A stretch of DNA of 64,000 nt from Nannobrachium achirus (taxonomy: Eukaryota; Chordata; Actinopteri; Myctophiformes; Myctophidae). The first letter of the stretch is position 1. Each line of letters opens with the position of its first letter. The stretch covers positions 9,660,737 through 9,724,736 of the forward strand of contig OY997640.1 in the NCBI GenBank assembly GCA_963921795.1, written 5' to 3'. Position numbers and translations under genes: made by a program. Below, piece by piece: positions 1 through 9,269 of the stretch. The notes under the pieces were generated by a model, which searched no databases, was not told the origin of the DNA, and saw nothing but the letters and a program-made list of their open reading frames with translations.

Positions 1-213
1 GATAGCGAGTTGAGGATCCTCGTTCACGTACATCCATTCGGACACATTGTTGTGCAACGGTACAAGGCCGTACCGTTCGCAGGTGCCATAAAAATGCCCC
101 GAACTGTCTTCGCTCAAAAACCTGTACACTAAGTTAGGATCCCCTCTCTCCCGGAGAGCTACGTCTGCTAACTCGCGTTCTGCGACGCGAGGGTTTATTC
201 CAAGGGGGTTCAT
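1..213 (-). CDS. partial unknown protein, 5' part, runs off left edge
   Basis: A frame opens with ATG at 213 and stays open without a stop for all 71 codons to the window edge. It begins MNPLGINPRVAERELADVAL. The first 71 residues are mixed polar and aromatic, with no signal peptide or membrane segment. It is divergent from the small plus-strand gene at 326, leaving about 110 bases for two promoters. I do not recognise the family, and the rest lies outside the window. The open frame, ATG start and divergent spacing favour a real gene, but 71 open codons alone are weak evidence. Confidence 0.5.
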   Translation of the reverse strand, partial: MNPLGINPRVAERELADVALRERGDPNLVYRFLSEDSSGHFYGTCERYGLVPLHNNVSEWMYVNEDPQLAI

Positions 214-325
214 TGTTCCCGAGATGGATCGTCGACTAACTTAAATGTTTGTACGTATTTACACATTTATCCTCAGGACTTTGTTTGCGCGCTCCGGGTA
301 ACTTTGTGTGTGTTGGTTAAGTAAG

Positions 326-679
326 ATGTTTTGGGCTCTCTTTAAGGCTTTCTGTTGTCTATGCAACAACAGAAGCCTCCTGCGAAACAATCGATCCTAT
401 GACGCCGACGAAGAATACTTTGATGGCGAGGAAGACGAAGAAGACCTTTTATGCGATCAGAGGTCTCTTTCGGAGGCCAGCAGCCGTAAACTAAAAGCTG
501 TGCATGCTGCAATAAACTCTATACACGCTGACCGGCTGTTAGATCGGCACCCGGGAGATTCAAGCTTACTAATGTATCACGACAAGTGTTCACAACAGTT
601 GCAAACTGCAATGACCAGGTTGCACACGCCTGAGAGAAAATCTGAGAGTCGTGGGTCGAAACTCTACACAGTTGTCTGA
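326..679 (+). CDS. small Cys-rich, acidic, probably membrane-tethered protein
   Basis: 117 residues from the first ATG; an upstream GTG is in frame but unlikely in a eukaryotic virus. The N-terminus is short and hydrophobic with a Cys cluster (FCCLC near residues 9-13) followed by basic residues, then an acidic run around residues 27-42, then a polar tail. Cys clusters of this kind are typical palmitoylation sites. The order lipid-anchor, basic, acidic cluster resembles small herpesvirus tegument proteins of the UL11 type that bind Golgi membranes during envelopment. That is an analogy of layout, not proven homology, and there is no myristoylation glycine at position 2. It lies just upstream of the candidate capsid gene on the same strand. 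Confidence 0.6.
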   Translation: MFWALFKAFCCLCNNRSLLRNNRSYDADEEYFDGEEDEEDLLCDQRSLSEASSRKLKAVHAAINSIHADRLLDRHPGDSSLLMYHDKCSQQLQTAMTRLHTPERKSESRGSKLYTVV

Positions 680-705
680 TCCCCGACTGAAGGATCGAGC
701 ACGAC

Positions 706-750
706 TAAAATAAAATAAAAATACAAAAAAAAAGAAAAATACAAAAAAAA
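706..750 (+). promoter_or_regulatory. A-rich leader before candidate capsid gene
   Basis: About 45 bases almost entirely of A, with scattered T, C and G, end one base before the ATG at 752. Similar A-rich runs directly precede the starts at 50264 (+) and 32349 (-) and lie close upstream of 31522 (-). The position suggests a transcription-start or mRNA-leader function; this is inference. Confidence 0.4.
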
Positions 751-751
751 C

Positions 752-3700
752 ATGAATGTTGCTACGGTTGACGGGGTAGCTTGCACCCTAAAAACTTTAG
801 ATACCGTTAGATCTCTACAAGATGCCCCGGGGTTTCTCACCGATCCAAATACGGAGTTCACACGATTTCTCGCGGATGCCATCACAGGACCTTCCGCTGG
901 AAACACTTCGATAATGGCCCGAACTGTACTCTCGGTGTCGCAGGCTCACATGGGAGTGGCTCTCTTTAGACAGCAGAAAGACACGAGCCGTATGCTGGCT
1001 GCGTTCGTGTACAAGATGTGTGTGCCTGACAGCGTCGTGCCTAAAGGCTCTCGTATTCGTAAAACGTACAAAATTACGGATCAACGGGAAGCGCAGATAG
1101 GCAGCTATGACACTATCACCAATGGGGTTCAGACCAAGGAATTCAGCCAAGTGTTCCGGCACAGACAGAAAGTCGTGACTGTACAATTTGGCGGTTTGTT
1201 GAGCGTCACAGCTCCAGCGGAGGCTGAGGAACTCATTGCTAGAGAGTTGGGTTTGGTGAGCACAACTTGGGAAATAACAAAGACCAGGGAAGTTCTAAGG
1301 TATTGCGCGGCACAACCGTCTCTGACAGACAGGGTCATACTTTCGACCAGATGTCATGACAGAGCAGATAGACTGGATGCAATTTTGACCATGGCCGATC
1401 TGATGTGCGGCATGGTGAACGTTCAGCCTCAGTCGTGTCTATGCGCACTGGAAAACGCCAGACGTGTGCTGAAGAGTGACAAGTCAGAAGTGATAGTCAT
1501 GGGAGACTCTATGTTTAGGGTCATTTCTTCCGGAGAACCCGACAAGCTGAACTACAGCTGTATCACTTCCGTACGCGAAAATGTGTCGTCCACAGTTCAG
1601 GTGTACACCATGGCAAACGAGAAAAAGTTGAGCCCACATGAGTACGATTTTACTGTGCAACTCACAAACGGCCCAGCTGATCTTGGAGTGCACCAAAGCG
1701 ATTCATGTTTCAAAGACACACATGAGATGGATGTGAATTACATTCACCTCGGAGGAGGTTCGAGCGACAAAGTGCCAGTTGTTGTGGTGGACGGAACAAT
1801 GCTAGAGCACGATTCGCTGGAGGACTCTTCCACCGAACACAAAGCTTTCAGCAACCAAGGATTTAAGTGGGAGTACTTCACGGTCGGGTGCATTTCGTCG
1901 GCTGTGACCCAGTTGCAACCCGGGTTTGTGCTCTCGGGCACCAGTCCCGATATCAATTACAAGATTGTGGCAAGCAGGTCTCCCCGTGTCAGCTACATTC
2001 ACCAATACGACGGGGCGCTTGTGCCTGTGGAGCTGAAAGAACTCCATCCGATTGGAAACTGCAAGGAGTTATTTTCACGCCAGCACAGATTAAAGCTGCA
2101 GCACACAGTTGATTCTGTCATCTCCTTGCCCACATCTATCGTCACTGATATGATAAAATTGGCAAAAGACAGAGAATGGTATGACAAAATAAAAAACAAG
2201 ACATCGGTCTTGGAGTTTGACGCCAGGCACATGCTTGTACCGGATAATGGCGTCTGGACGGTCAGACCCAGGGTCGCCTTGTTCAACTCATCGTCGATGA
2301 ACAGCATCAAAAACGAAATCGTCCAAATCGGGAGTGAGCTTTTGGCTTACGTGGGGTCATCTCTGCACACCGTCAATCACCTGAAGCTGATACGGCAGGG
2401 GCTTCAAAGCTCATACCTGACCGAGAAACTCGTAGAAAATCCAAGTATCGGCGATAACTGCGCCACGGGGAGGCTGTATTGGAGCAGAGTAGCCGATCCG
2501 GTGTTGTGTTTGGCTTTGAAAGACAATCTGAAAAACAAAGAGCAGAAAAATGAAAAATTGACACCAGAAGAGGCCACTGTTTTGGTGAAACTGGAAGATG
2601 CTGTACACGAAATTGTCTCTAACTTCCGAAAGGTTGTCGGGGGCAGAGAGAACTCCATCATAGCCTACATGCCTCCCCCTTGTACCGATATCAGCTACGA
2701 TGGGTATGGAACAGAAGAAATAGACTATTGCAATCTAATGTACTGGGTCATCCTCCCAATCATGGGCGCTCGGGTCTACAGCTCCAGCGACGTTAACCTT
2801 GTGAGCCGTGAGATTGTCAAGTACGACTACCATAATCAACGTAACCTAGTGGAAGACTTGGATGTTGACGAGCTGACTGTAAACGTGGTAGCTGGTAGAT
2901 GCTGGTTCAGTCTAAGCCCCCTTAAGAACATGATAGATGTGACAGATATCTTTGAACCCACATCTACAGCTCCAACGTCTGGATTCTCAAAATCTGTGAT
3001 CACATACATGTGGTCCATAAGATGTCACATGCTCCAAGAGGTCTTTTCGCAGTCCATCGACGCTGCCCTGTTACTCGGCTTCCACTACACCACTCTCATG
3101 ACTCCCACTGTAATCCAAGAGCATTACGATCGAAATTACTACTCTGGGCTCTCTTACATGTTATTCAGGGGTGTCAGGTTTACAGGTTGCGGTATGGCAG
3201 TCATGCCTCAAAAGTCTGCTCTGTTTGTCATGGGCACGCAGATCATGTGCAGACCAACAGACCATAATACCCATCAGAAGTACACAATGAATCAATACAG
3301 AGAAGCGTGTGTTATCCCCGAGGGTCTGGATTCCCCTGGCATATACATACCTAACATGTACATGAAAGATGTGCAAGGAGGTTGTGTCAAGTTGAATACC
3401 TCCATGCGCGACTCCAGTCCCTACAACATGGTGGTCGCTGACGCCTACAATGGCTTTTGCCCTCAGTCGGATTCTAACACCGGGGTCCGAGGAGGTTACA
3501 TTTTTACCACCGGCAGATCAGATCGCCTTGCGGGTGATCTGAAGCTGGATAGCCTCATGCAAGCAGAAGGGTACACCTGCATGCCAACTTTGCTGAAACC
3601 ATTGGGTTCTGTGTTTAGCAAGAAAACTAGGAAACGTGTCCGCGAACAGGAACAGACCAATGAAACGCTGTTTCAAAACACGTCATACGTGGCAGAGTTT

Positions 3701-4012
3701 TCAAAGTCTGTTTTGGAAAAGGTCGGAGATCCCTTCAAAAACATCGCAGAAAGAGTGAATAACGAAAAAGCGTGTCACGATATCATGCAGGCCAGTCTAG
3801 GCGTCGCCTTTTGTGGTACTTATGGTATAGGGTATGGCTCAGCATGTAAACTCACAAAGTACGATTCAAGCAAAAACACTTTTGCAGACAGTTTGTCCCC
3901 TAGAATCAGCGGCACGGGACTTTTTGCTTGCAACCCTGTCCGATCCACCTCTAAGCTTATCAATCCCATTTTTAACCGAATTTTTAGGACCAGCAGACGC
4001 ACGTGGGGATAA
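752..4012 (+). CDS. large structural-type protein, candidate major capsid protein
   Basis: 1086 residues from an ATG just after an A-rich leader. The protein is uniformly globular, with no signal peptide, membrane segment, coiled coil, low-complexity tract or enzyme motif that I can see. A capsid shell protein would look like this. Known alloherpesvirus major capsid proteins are of similar order (roughly 1100-1250 residues), shorter than those of mammalian herpesviruses. I do not recognise a diagnostic motif, so the call rests on size, composition and company (small tegument-like gene upstream, compact genes downstream). Other possibilities are a large tegument or DNA-binding protein. A plus-strand frame beginning at 3834 overlaps its last 179 bases. 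Confidence 0.35.
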   Translation: MNVATVDGVACTLKTLDTVRSLQDAPGFLTDPNTEFTRFLADAITGPSAGNTSIMARTVLSVSQAHMGVALFRQQKDTSRMLAAFVYKMCVPDSVVPKGSRIRKTYKITDQREAQIGSYDTITNGVQTKEFSQVFRHRQKVVTVQFGGLLSVTAPAEAEELIARELGLVSTTWEITKTREVLRYCAAQPSLTDRVILSTRCHDRADRLDAILTMADLMCGMVNVQPQSCLCALENARRVLKSDKSEVIVMGDSMFRVISSGEPDKLNYSCITSVRENVSSTVQVYTMANEKKLSPHEYDFTVQLTNGPADLGVHQSDSCFKDTHEMDVNYIHLGGGSSDKVPVVVVDGTMLEHDSLEDSSTEHKAFSNQGFKWEYFTVGCISSAVTQLQPGFVLSGTSPDINYKIVASRSPRVSYIHQYDGALVPVELKELHPIGNCKELFSRQHRLKLQHTVDSVISLPTSIVTDMIKLAKDREWYDKIKNKTSVLEFDARHMLVPDNGVWTVRPRVALFNSSSMNSIKNEIVQIGSELLAYVGSSLHTVNHLKLIRQGLQSSYLTEKLVENPSIGDNCATGRLYWSRVADPVLCLALKDNLKNKEQKNEKLTPEEATVLVKLEDAVHEIVSNFRKVVGGRENSIIAYMPPPCTDISYDGYGTEEIDYCNLMYWVILPIMGARVYSSSDVNLVSREIVKYDYHNQRNLVEDLDVDELTVNVVAGRCWFSLSPLKNMIDVTDIFEPTSTAPTSGFSKSVITYMWSIRCHMLQEVFSQSIDAALLLGFHYTTLMTPTVIQEHYDRNYYSGLSYMLFRGVRFTGCGMAVMPQKSALFVMGTQIMCRPTDHNTHQKYTMNQYREACVIPEGLDSPGIYIPNMYMKDVQGGCVKLNTSMRDSSPYNMVVADAYNGFCPQSDSNTGVRGGYIFTTGRSDRLAGDLKLDSLMQAEGYTCMPTLLKPLGSVFSKKTRKRVREQEQTNETLFQNTSYVAEFSKSVLEKVGDPFKNIAERVNNEKACHDIMQASLGVAFCGTYGIGYGSACKLTKYDSSKNTFADSLSPRISGTGLFACNPVRSTSKLINPIFNRIFRTSRRTWG

Positions 4013-4070
4013 GACTTCCAATCGAAGTTCAAGTAAGCTTTATGCTCGTTCAGGCTATCATCAGTTCATC

Positions 4071-4637
4071 ATGCAAGCCAACGGATTTGCAAGCAGTATC
4101 GCGTTGTGTGTGTACAACATAGTAGAATTCACGATGTTGTGCGGAGTAAATTTTTTCACTACTTTGTACACGAGTCCTGAGACCGATGAGCAGAACATAT
4201 TCACGCTGAAAGCACAAGATTCTGAACTGCAGGTGGCTCTGGCTACTATCATGGGTGGCATGAAAAAGTTGGCTGAAAAGATCCAACTTCTTAAACAGAC
4301 TGCACCGGCTGGAGAGTTGGAATATCCGCTTGTTGTAAAGAACGAGATAGAGTCTGCTCAGAGGGAATATCGAAATCTATCTTATCTACTGGCGCTCTCT
4401 AAAGGTTGCGTCGACAGTGTTAGACTCATCAAGGCTGTTAAGAGCGTTGTGGCTCGAGCGGGATTACAGATGACAGCCTCAAACTACGTGAACAAACAAG
4501 TGCTTGCTCTGGCTGTGCAAAGAGACTTGGACACTCTTCGTGATCCGGTGGCAAAATCAAGTGTGGAAGACGTATACGAAGCATACAACGACCCTGGGAT
4601 AAACAGAGTCAATGACATTTCTATCAATGTAGTGTAA
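4071..4637 (+). CDS. unknown 188-aa protein downstream of candidate capsid gene
   Basis: The frame is open from an ATG at 3834 inside the preceding gene, but the first good start clear of that gene is the ATG at 4071 (MQANGFASSI...), giving 188 residues. The N-terminal 35 residues are hydrophobic and aromatic; the rest is largely helical, with Lys/Glu/Leu-rich stretches around residues 45-100. No family recognised. Stop is TAA at 4635 and a polyadenylation signal follows 70 bases later. It may be co-transcribed with the large gene before it. If the 3834 start were used, the protein would be 267 residues and overlap the upstream gene in another frame. Confidence 0.6.
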   Translation: MQANGFASSIALCVYNIVEFTMLCGVNFFTTLYTSPETDEQNIFTLKAQDSELQVALATIMGGMKKLAEKIQLLKQTAPAGELEYPLVVKNEIESAQREYRNLSYLLALSKGCVDSVRLIKAVKSVVARAGLQMTASNYVNKQVLALAVQRDLDTLRDPVAKSSVEDVYEAYNDPGINRVNDISINVV

Positions 4638-4707
4638 CAGTTTGGAATTGAATTGTATGTGATGATTGAGTGTATGTCATATGTGCTTATTTTCCCCAAA
4701 TGCTGTC

Positions 4708-4713
4708 AATAAA
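4708..4713 (+). terminator. AATAAA polyadenylation signal
   Basis: AATAAA stands 70 bases after the stop of the 188-aa gene, in the convergent gap before the minus-strand gene ending at 4886. A TTTATT around 4810 could serve the opposite strand. Confidence 0.6.
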
Positions 4714-4750
4714 AAACTATATCTGCTAAAACCAATGTCTCGTAATTGAA

Positions 4751-4786
4751 CACACACACGCACACACACGCACACACACACAAACA
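4751..4786. repeat. (CA)n microsatellite in convergent gap
   Basis: An interrupted CA repeat (CACACACACG units) lies between two convergent 3' ends. It belongs with the larger CA tracts at 20.2 and 48.3 kb. No gene lies in the 248-base gap. Confidence 0.85.
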
Positions 4787-4885
4787 CTGTCAGAGAGTAA
4801 CACGTATTTTTTATTTCAACCATCGACTGTGTGGTATTTTTACAACATAGTAAAGCATCATTTCTGTGCAACTGTTTGAACAAAC

Positions 4886-6460
4886 TCATGAGCACAGCAT
4901 TGTTCCTTGCTTATGTCGCACACACTTCACTTTTTTTTTTACATCGAGAACATCACAATTTTGAACTGCTGCTAGGTCCGATGTTAAGTTACACAACAGA
5001 TTCGTCAAAGAATGATTCTTCTTGACTTGACCCTTACGGTGAGTCTGTTTAGACAGTCCAAATCCGCTACGAGAGACGTAATCTGTCATTTGAGTAGCGT
5101 AGTTTGTTTTAGAGTGCATGATATCGGATACGTTTAAAAACTGTGTACGGTCAGAGTGACTTTTTGTGTATTTCCAGATCATAGTCAGCAGTTCCATCCT
5201 TGCGTTGAGCTTATTTTCATATTTCAGGTACGATTCGTGTGAACGTATGAGTGTGAGATAGAAGTCCGTTTTGTTGGCCATAAACCAAGGTATCATGTGC
5301 ACAAACTCCGGGTTCCTCAAGTGGTATCTTGTCAAGACTTTGTCTTGAAAGGAAGAGAGTTCGCTTTTGTAGCACTTGTCAAACACAGTCTTAACGGCAC
5401 ACCTGTAATCTTCCCAGTGCTTCGGGTTGCTTCTGTCCAAGATGTCTACGAAGTAGACTTCGGTGAGATACACCAGGCACAGTTTCTCGAGCGAAGTCAA
5501 CATGCCTCTGCGTTCCTGGGCAATTTCGCAGCACAGCCTGTTGAGGTGCACGTGAATTTCCAGCAAACTAGCAACGCGACCCAGTGCCTGGGGTAGCTCT
5601 TTTGCTGCGTCGCGTACTTTTTGTGAATTTATAGACATAGATGTGAACATTTGATGTCTGCTCACATCGCCCGCAACATTCACTGACGAGAAAAAGAATG
5701 GCGTGTGAAAGTGCGTTTTTGTATTTTTCATGTTGACCATGACAGTGAACGGGTTGGCCACTCCGTAGATGTAGCATGTCAGATTTTCATTGTTGATCGT
5801 GAAAGCTCCAGCGGCAATGGCACAGGTACCCTGTGAAAGACCAACAGTTTCAAAAACGCTTCGGAAATACGGTTGGAGCAGGTACTTGGCATTAGAGGTG
5901 TAGTTAGCGCTGCGACTTGGGTTTGATGAAAACTCTATTCGAGTGTTTTTGTAACCGTGCTGAGAACACAACCTTTTCTTGTCGGATACAAAGCGTAGCC
6001 TGCTCAATAGTCTGGTTTTGGTTGTGTTAGACTGCATTTGAGCATATTTGCGCTTTTCTTTTGAAAACACCGTGGCACTAAATTTCTGATTTCCCACAGT
6101 GTTCACGTGCAAGACATGTAAGAGTACATTCTGCTGCAGAACCACAACGCAGCTGCCGGTGTCTCTGAGTGCACTATTGGCTTCGTCACGAGACCACTTT
6201 TCAAAGTCAAAGTTGCCTAATGGTACCCCCATAGGGCTAGGACCTACAGATTTCTGACTTGTAAAGCCAATGAAGGGTCTCTCTGTTAATTCTGAAATCC
6301 AAGACCCACAAGGCTCCAAGCCAGCAGAGTCGTGCCACTTTGGACTCAAACATCCTACTGGCACAAGCCTTTGTCTTTCGTTGCTTCTCTCCTCTGGAGG
6401 GTTGAGACACGGGGCACGTTTTGGCATACACGCCGTTGGTAGCATAGTCGCGAGGTCCAT
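4886..6460 (-). CDS. unknown 524-aa protein, possibly downstream part of a longer gene
   Basis: Open from an ATG at 6460 to TGA at 4886. The N-terminal 70 residues are Pro/Cys/Arg-rich and overlap the C-terminal 224 bases of the next minus-strand frame (6237-7145), which lies one nucleotide out of phase. From about residue 75 (MGVPLGNFDF...) the protein looks well folded, with alternating hydrophobic strands; the C-terminal third is helical and basic. No family recognised. Because both frames look protein-like in the overlap, this may be one gene of about 800 residues broken or joined by a +1 shift or a small intron, or two genuinely overlapping genes. If separate, an internal start near 6230 is possible. 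Confidence 0.6.
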   Translation of the reverse strand: MDLATMLPTACMPKRAPCLNPPEERSNERQRLVPVGCLSPKWHDSAGLEPCGSWISELTERPFIGFTSQKSVGPSPMGVPLGNFDFEKWSRDEANSALRDTGSCVVVLQQNVLLHVLHVNTVGNQKFSATVFSKEKRKYAQMQSNTTKTRLLSRLRFVSDKKRLCSQHGYKNTRIEFSSNPSRSANYTSNAKYLLQPYFRSVFETVGLSQGTCAIAAGAFTINNENLTCYIYGVANPFTVMVNMKNTKTHFHTPFFFSSVNVAGDVSRHQMFTSMSINSQKVRDAAKELPQALGRVASLLEIHVHLNRLCCEIAQERRGMLTSLEKLCLVYLTEVYFVDILDRSNPKHWEDYRCAVKTVFDKCYKSELSSFQDKVLTRYHLRNPEFVHMIPWFMANKTDFYLTLIRSHESYLKYENKLNARMELLTMIWKYTKSHSDRTQFLNVSDIMHSKTNYATQMTDYVSRSGFGLSKQTHRKGQVKKNHSLTNLLCNLTSDLAAVQNCDVLDVKKKVKCVRHKQGTMLCS

Positions 6461-7145
6461 TTCTGTATTGCGAGATGTCGTGTCTGGTGTGAGAAAAAAG
6501 AGCGGCTCTGAGCTCCCGAGGGCACAGGGTTGTCGAGTCCAAGGTGCTGGCGAGAAATTTGTCTATGTTATACAGTAGAAGCCTGCGGTTACCAGCGTAG
6601 ACCGGCACCAAATGAGACCATAAGAGTTCCAGTGCTACTTTTGTATCCACAGATACGTCTGGCAGCTGACACGCCTCGCCCCATCCGGTGGGAGGCTGAG
6701 CTGATAGATTGTCCGCTATATACTGAGCACATCTGATTTCAAACGAAAGCGTTGTTGCTGGTCTTCCGTGGACTTGTGGTTCGTTTTGAGTTTCCCGTAG
6801 TCTCGCCAGTATTTTAATGGCAGTCCTGGAAGCCGCCTCGTGAGAATCTGTCAGAAAACACAATTTGCAGTATAGAGGAAGGAGTTTGTCTGTGAAACGA
6901 ACAAATACGGGTCCGTGAGCTCGAAGGGTTGTAAATGCGCCATGACTGTGGTCCAGATGTACGTATCTTTTCTGAGCTGGAGACCATATACACGGCCCTC
7001 GTGTCAGTTCTCTATGTTTTATTAGACATTCTATTAAGGCTTCGCATGCAAACCCCCGGTTGTCACTGTGACCTGAAGCCAATTCGGTCATAAGATACGA
7101 CAGAAAGTTATCGTATTTCGTTATTTCCGCGTGCAACTCCGTCAT
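6237..7145 (-). CDS. unknown 302-aa protein, divergent start shared with next gene
   Basis: Begins with ATG at 7145, so its start codon overlaps that of the plus-strand gene at 7144 in one CATG. It has helical, Leu-rich segments through residue 230 and a basic tail after that. The last 75 codons overlap the start of the 524-aa frame in another phase, and the tail beyond about residue 260 may be non-native sequence if the two frames form one gene. No enzyme motif or membrane segment. The two upstream promoters must each lie inside the other gene's coding region. Confidence 0.6.
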   Translation of the reverse strand: MTELHAEITKYDNFLSYLMTELASGHSDNRGFACEALIECLIKHRELTRGPCIWSPAQKRYVHLDHSHGAFTTLRAHGPVFVRFTDKLLPLYCKLCFLTDSHEAASRTAIKILARLRETQNEPQVHGRPATTLSFEIRCAQYIADNLSAQPPTGWGEACQLPDVSVDTKVALELLWSHLVPVYAGNRRLLLYNIDKFLASTLDSTTLCPRELRAALFSHTRHDISQYRNGPRDYATNGVYAKTCPVSQPSRGEKQRKTKACASRMFESKVARLCWLGALWVLDFRINRETLHWLYKSEICRS

Positions 7146-7857
7146 GGCTGATGTACCGCAGCTTTTTTTTGTAGCAACAACTCTGAAAGCCTGTTATGGT
7201 GAACTTAAATCTCCAGATGTCGACGGCTGCGTAGATTACAACCCATCTGCCAAGCGTTCAAAAAAGCACTTTTCAGATCTGATCGGATCCGACAACTTGA
7301 ATGTTCTCGACGGCGAATACAACAGACTGTACGATGCTATGAGAAGCAAGTTGGCTGATATACGGGATCTGGTCAGGGCTCGCGTGGAGCGAGTGTCCAC
7401 TGAGGAATTAGCCTACGCATTCATGAACATGTACGGTCTCTGCTGTTTTGATCAGCCCAGCACTGTCCATGTGAAAGAAGAGCCTTGTAAATTCACCGGG
7501 CTGTTGCCAAATAGCAAATCAGAATCAGCTCATCAAAGCGATGTAATCACAGTGAGCGGTATCATAAGTCCGCTTCTGGTAAGCAGGATTCAGCATGGAC
7601 AACCCGACTACACGAGATGCGCCGAGAGAGACTACTCAAGAAGCATCCAAGAAATTATTCGGTTGGGTTCTAAGGCCAGCGCAAGAACGCCTCAGGTTTT
7701 AAGCAACCAAATGATCGGAAACAACATTGGGAGTATGGAGAAACGATTTATCTTCAATATCAGACAAGATCTGCATAATTTGGGTTGTGCTTACAGACAA
7801 ATCATTGGTATAGTGGAACTCTTGTATCTAAATATGCTCAGGTGTGTTCATTCTTGA
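7144..7857 (+). CDS. unknown 237-aa protein
   Basis: ATG at 7144 directly abuts the divergent gene. The protein is mainly helical, with a Lys/Arg-Ser-Lys patch at residues 36-41 that could be a nuclear signal, a helical stretch around residues 58-90, and a hydrophobic C-terminal helix (residues 215-232). No Cys-rich module or enzymatic motif. I do not recognise it. It ends at 7857 before an AT-rich, gene-free stretch, and is the last core-looking gene before the repeat arrays. Confidence 0.65.
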   Translation: MADVPQLFFVATTLKACYGELKSPDVDGCVDYNPSAKRSKKHFSDLIGSDNLNVLDGEYNRLYDAMRSKLADIRDLVRARVERVSTEELAYAFMNMYGLCCFDQPSTVHVKEEPCKFTGLLPNSKSESAHQSDVITVSGIISPLLVSRIQHGQPDYTRCAERDYSRSIQEIIRLGSKASARTPQVLSNQMIGNNIGSMEKRFIFNIRQDLHNLGCAYRQIIGIVELLYLNMLRCVHS

Positions 7858-8149
7858 TGAAAATGAAAAAAAAAATGACCATCTTGTGTGAGAGTATTTT
7901 ATTTTTATATACACAAGAACCGCGTGCAACCTGCACCAACAACTGTACAAGTTTCATTGTCCTCATTGACTTTCAGGGGGTTTGAAAGATGAATCTAAAG
8001 AGAAACGACGTTTCTCCGGTAGAAATAAGTGCTGTGTGCTAGATGCTGCATGAATGAAAGCTTTTTTTTTATTCAGGTAAAAAGTTCGTCTGTTACAACA
8101 TTTTGGAAGGTTTTGTGATGGAAAATTGTGTAAATACTACGTGCAAATA

Positions 8150-8340
8150 GGACACTTTTTTTTAACAGAAAAGACAGCGTACAAAAACTGTGTAGATTAG
8201 ATGGACTTTTGTAAACAGAGGGAGAGAAACGGTGCAATTTCGACTGACTGTTTTTAGCAGAGGAAAAACAATGTGTAGATTGGACTGACTTTTTAAAACA
8301 GAGGGAGAGAAAGGGTGTCATTTCGACTGACTTTTTTAAG
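8150..8340. repeat. repeat array, AAACAGAGGGAGAGAAA family (locus 1)
   Basis: Degenerate tandem units combine a T-run, AAACAGAGGGAGAGAAA, a short spacer and TTGGACTGACTT-like words. The same words, on the opposite strand, build the 83-bp array at 23135-23520, and more diverged ones occur at 42355-42700. The preceding 290 bases (7858-8149) show no gene. Confidence 0.7.
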
Positions 8341-8705
8341 CAGAAGTTTTATTTAACGTAAAGAAAAAGCTCTCGGATTTTTTTAAGGGAAAACTCTCTG
8401 TTTTTTTTCTAAGAGAAAAACTCTCTGATTTTTTTAAGAAAAAAAAAAAGATTTTTTTTTAAAAGGAAAACTGTTTTTTTTACGTAAAGAAAAAGCTCTC
8501 GGATTTTTTTTAAGGAAAAACTCTCTGTTTTTTTTTCTAAGAGAAAAACTCAGATTTCTTTCTAAGAAAAAAATGTTTTTTTTTAAGGAAAACTCTGTTT
8601 TTTTCTAAGGAAAACTCTCTGATTGTTTTTCTGAAAAAAAAACTCTCTGATTTTTTCTCAAGGAAAACTGTCCGATTATTTTGAAGAAATCTCTCTGATT
8701 ATTTT
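8340..8705. repeat. AT-rich array of CTCTCTGATTTTT units (locus 1)
   Basis: About ten imperfect units of AAAACTCTCTGATTTTTTT with TCTAAG or TTAAGG spacers run up to the small secreted ORF at 8732. The same motif in the opposite orientation forms 51290-51520 and a small patch at 47570-47660. Short A/T inverted repeats could form stem-loops in RNA. Confidence 0.75.
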
Positions 8706-8731
8706 TGAATAACATTATCAAATCGCCGAAG

Positions 8732-8908
8732 ATGAAGCTGCTCCTTTGTCTGTTCATAACAATGCTGCTGTCTGCAGCGCAGACTGAGATTACGCTCGTG
8801 AGAGGAACAAGCGTATATTTTCATCATGAGTCGATCGGCTTTTCAATGCCCTTTGGGTGCAGAAGGAAGAAGAGACGAACTTTTTGTAACCAGAAAGAAG
8901 GAAAGTAA
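8732..8908 (+). CDS. short secreted-type ORF, possibly 5' part of a broken Ig-like gene
   Basis: 58 residues from ATG 8732. The first 18 are a clear signal peptide (MKLLLCLFITMLLSAAQT). The mature part has a strand-like VRGTSVYF stretch and one Cys (GC) about 30 residues in, then a basic run (RRKKRR) and a stop. The next plus-strand frame (8949) contains a GDYTLI segment, like the late strand of an immunoglobulin V-type domain, so the two may be pieces of one gene disrupted by a frameshift or joined by splicing. As it stands it could encode a tiny secreted peptide. It follows a repeat array immediately. Confidence 0.45.
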   Translation: MKLLLCLFITMLLSAAQTEITLVRGTSVYFHHESIGFSMPFGCRRKKRRTFCNQKEGK

Positions 8909-8948
8909 TTAACACAGACCTTGTTTAACAGACAGAAATAAGAGGCAG

Positions 8949-9269
8949 ATGAGACTTAGAAAATTGAGACATGTTATTTATTCATACAGCGTACATGACA
9001 ATAGTACATCAGCAGTTCCAGGAGTTGTGGGCGATTATACATTAATTGACAGACCCGAAGCCTTTAAACATCGTAAGCGACGTCCAGGCGGTCCCAGCTG
9101 CTTCAGTACCGGGTTAAGATTCAGCATCTGTGTCTTGATCGGATTGCTCTTGACTGCAGATGCTAGCACAGTCTTCGTTTTCTTTCTCGTCGTCACTGAG
9201 GACGACATCGCTCCATGCTACTTTCGAACATTTCGCAGGAGGCTCTTTATCGCCGGCTTCATGAGGTAG
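8949..9269 (+). CDS. uncertain ORF, Ig-like fragment plus hydrophobic segment
   Basis: ATG-initiated, 106 codons. Residues 1-35 include a GVVGDYTLI stretch reminiscent of an Ig-domain strand with an N-glycosylation site (NST) upstream; residues 55-70 form a hydrophobic segment (SICVLIGLLLTADA). The last 156 bases overlap the 3' end of the 899-aa minus-strand gene, so the C-terminus may be fortuitous. It is one nucleotide out of frame with the signal-peptide ORF before it. Could be the remainder of a membrane-anchored Ig-like protein or nothing. Confidence 0.25.
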   Translation: MRLRKLRHVIYSYSVHDNSTSAVPGVVGDYTLIDRPEAFKHRKRRPGGPSCFSTGLRFSICVLIGLLLTADASTVFVFFLVVTEDDIAPCYFRTFRRRLFIAGFMR

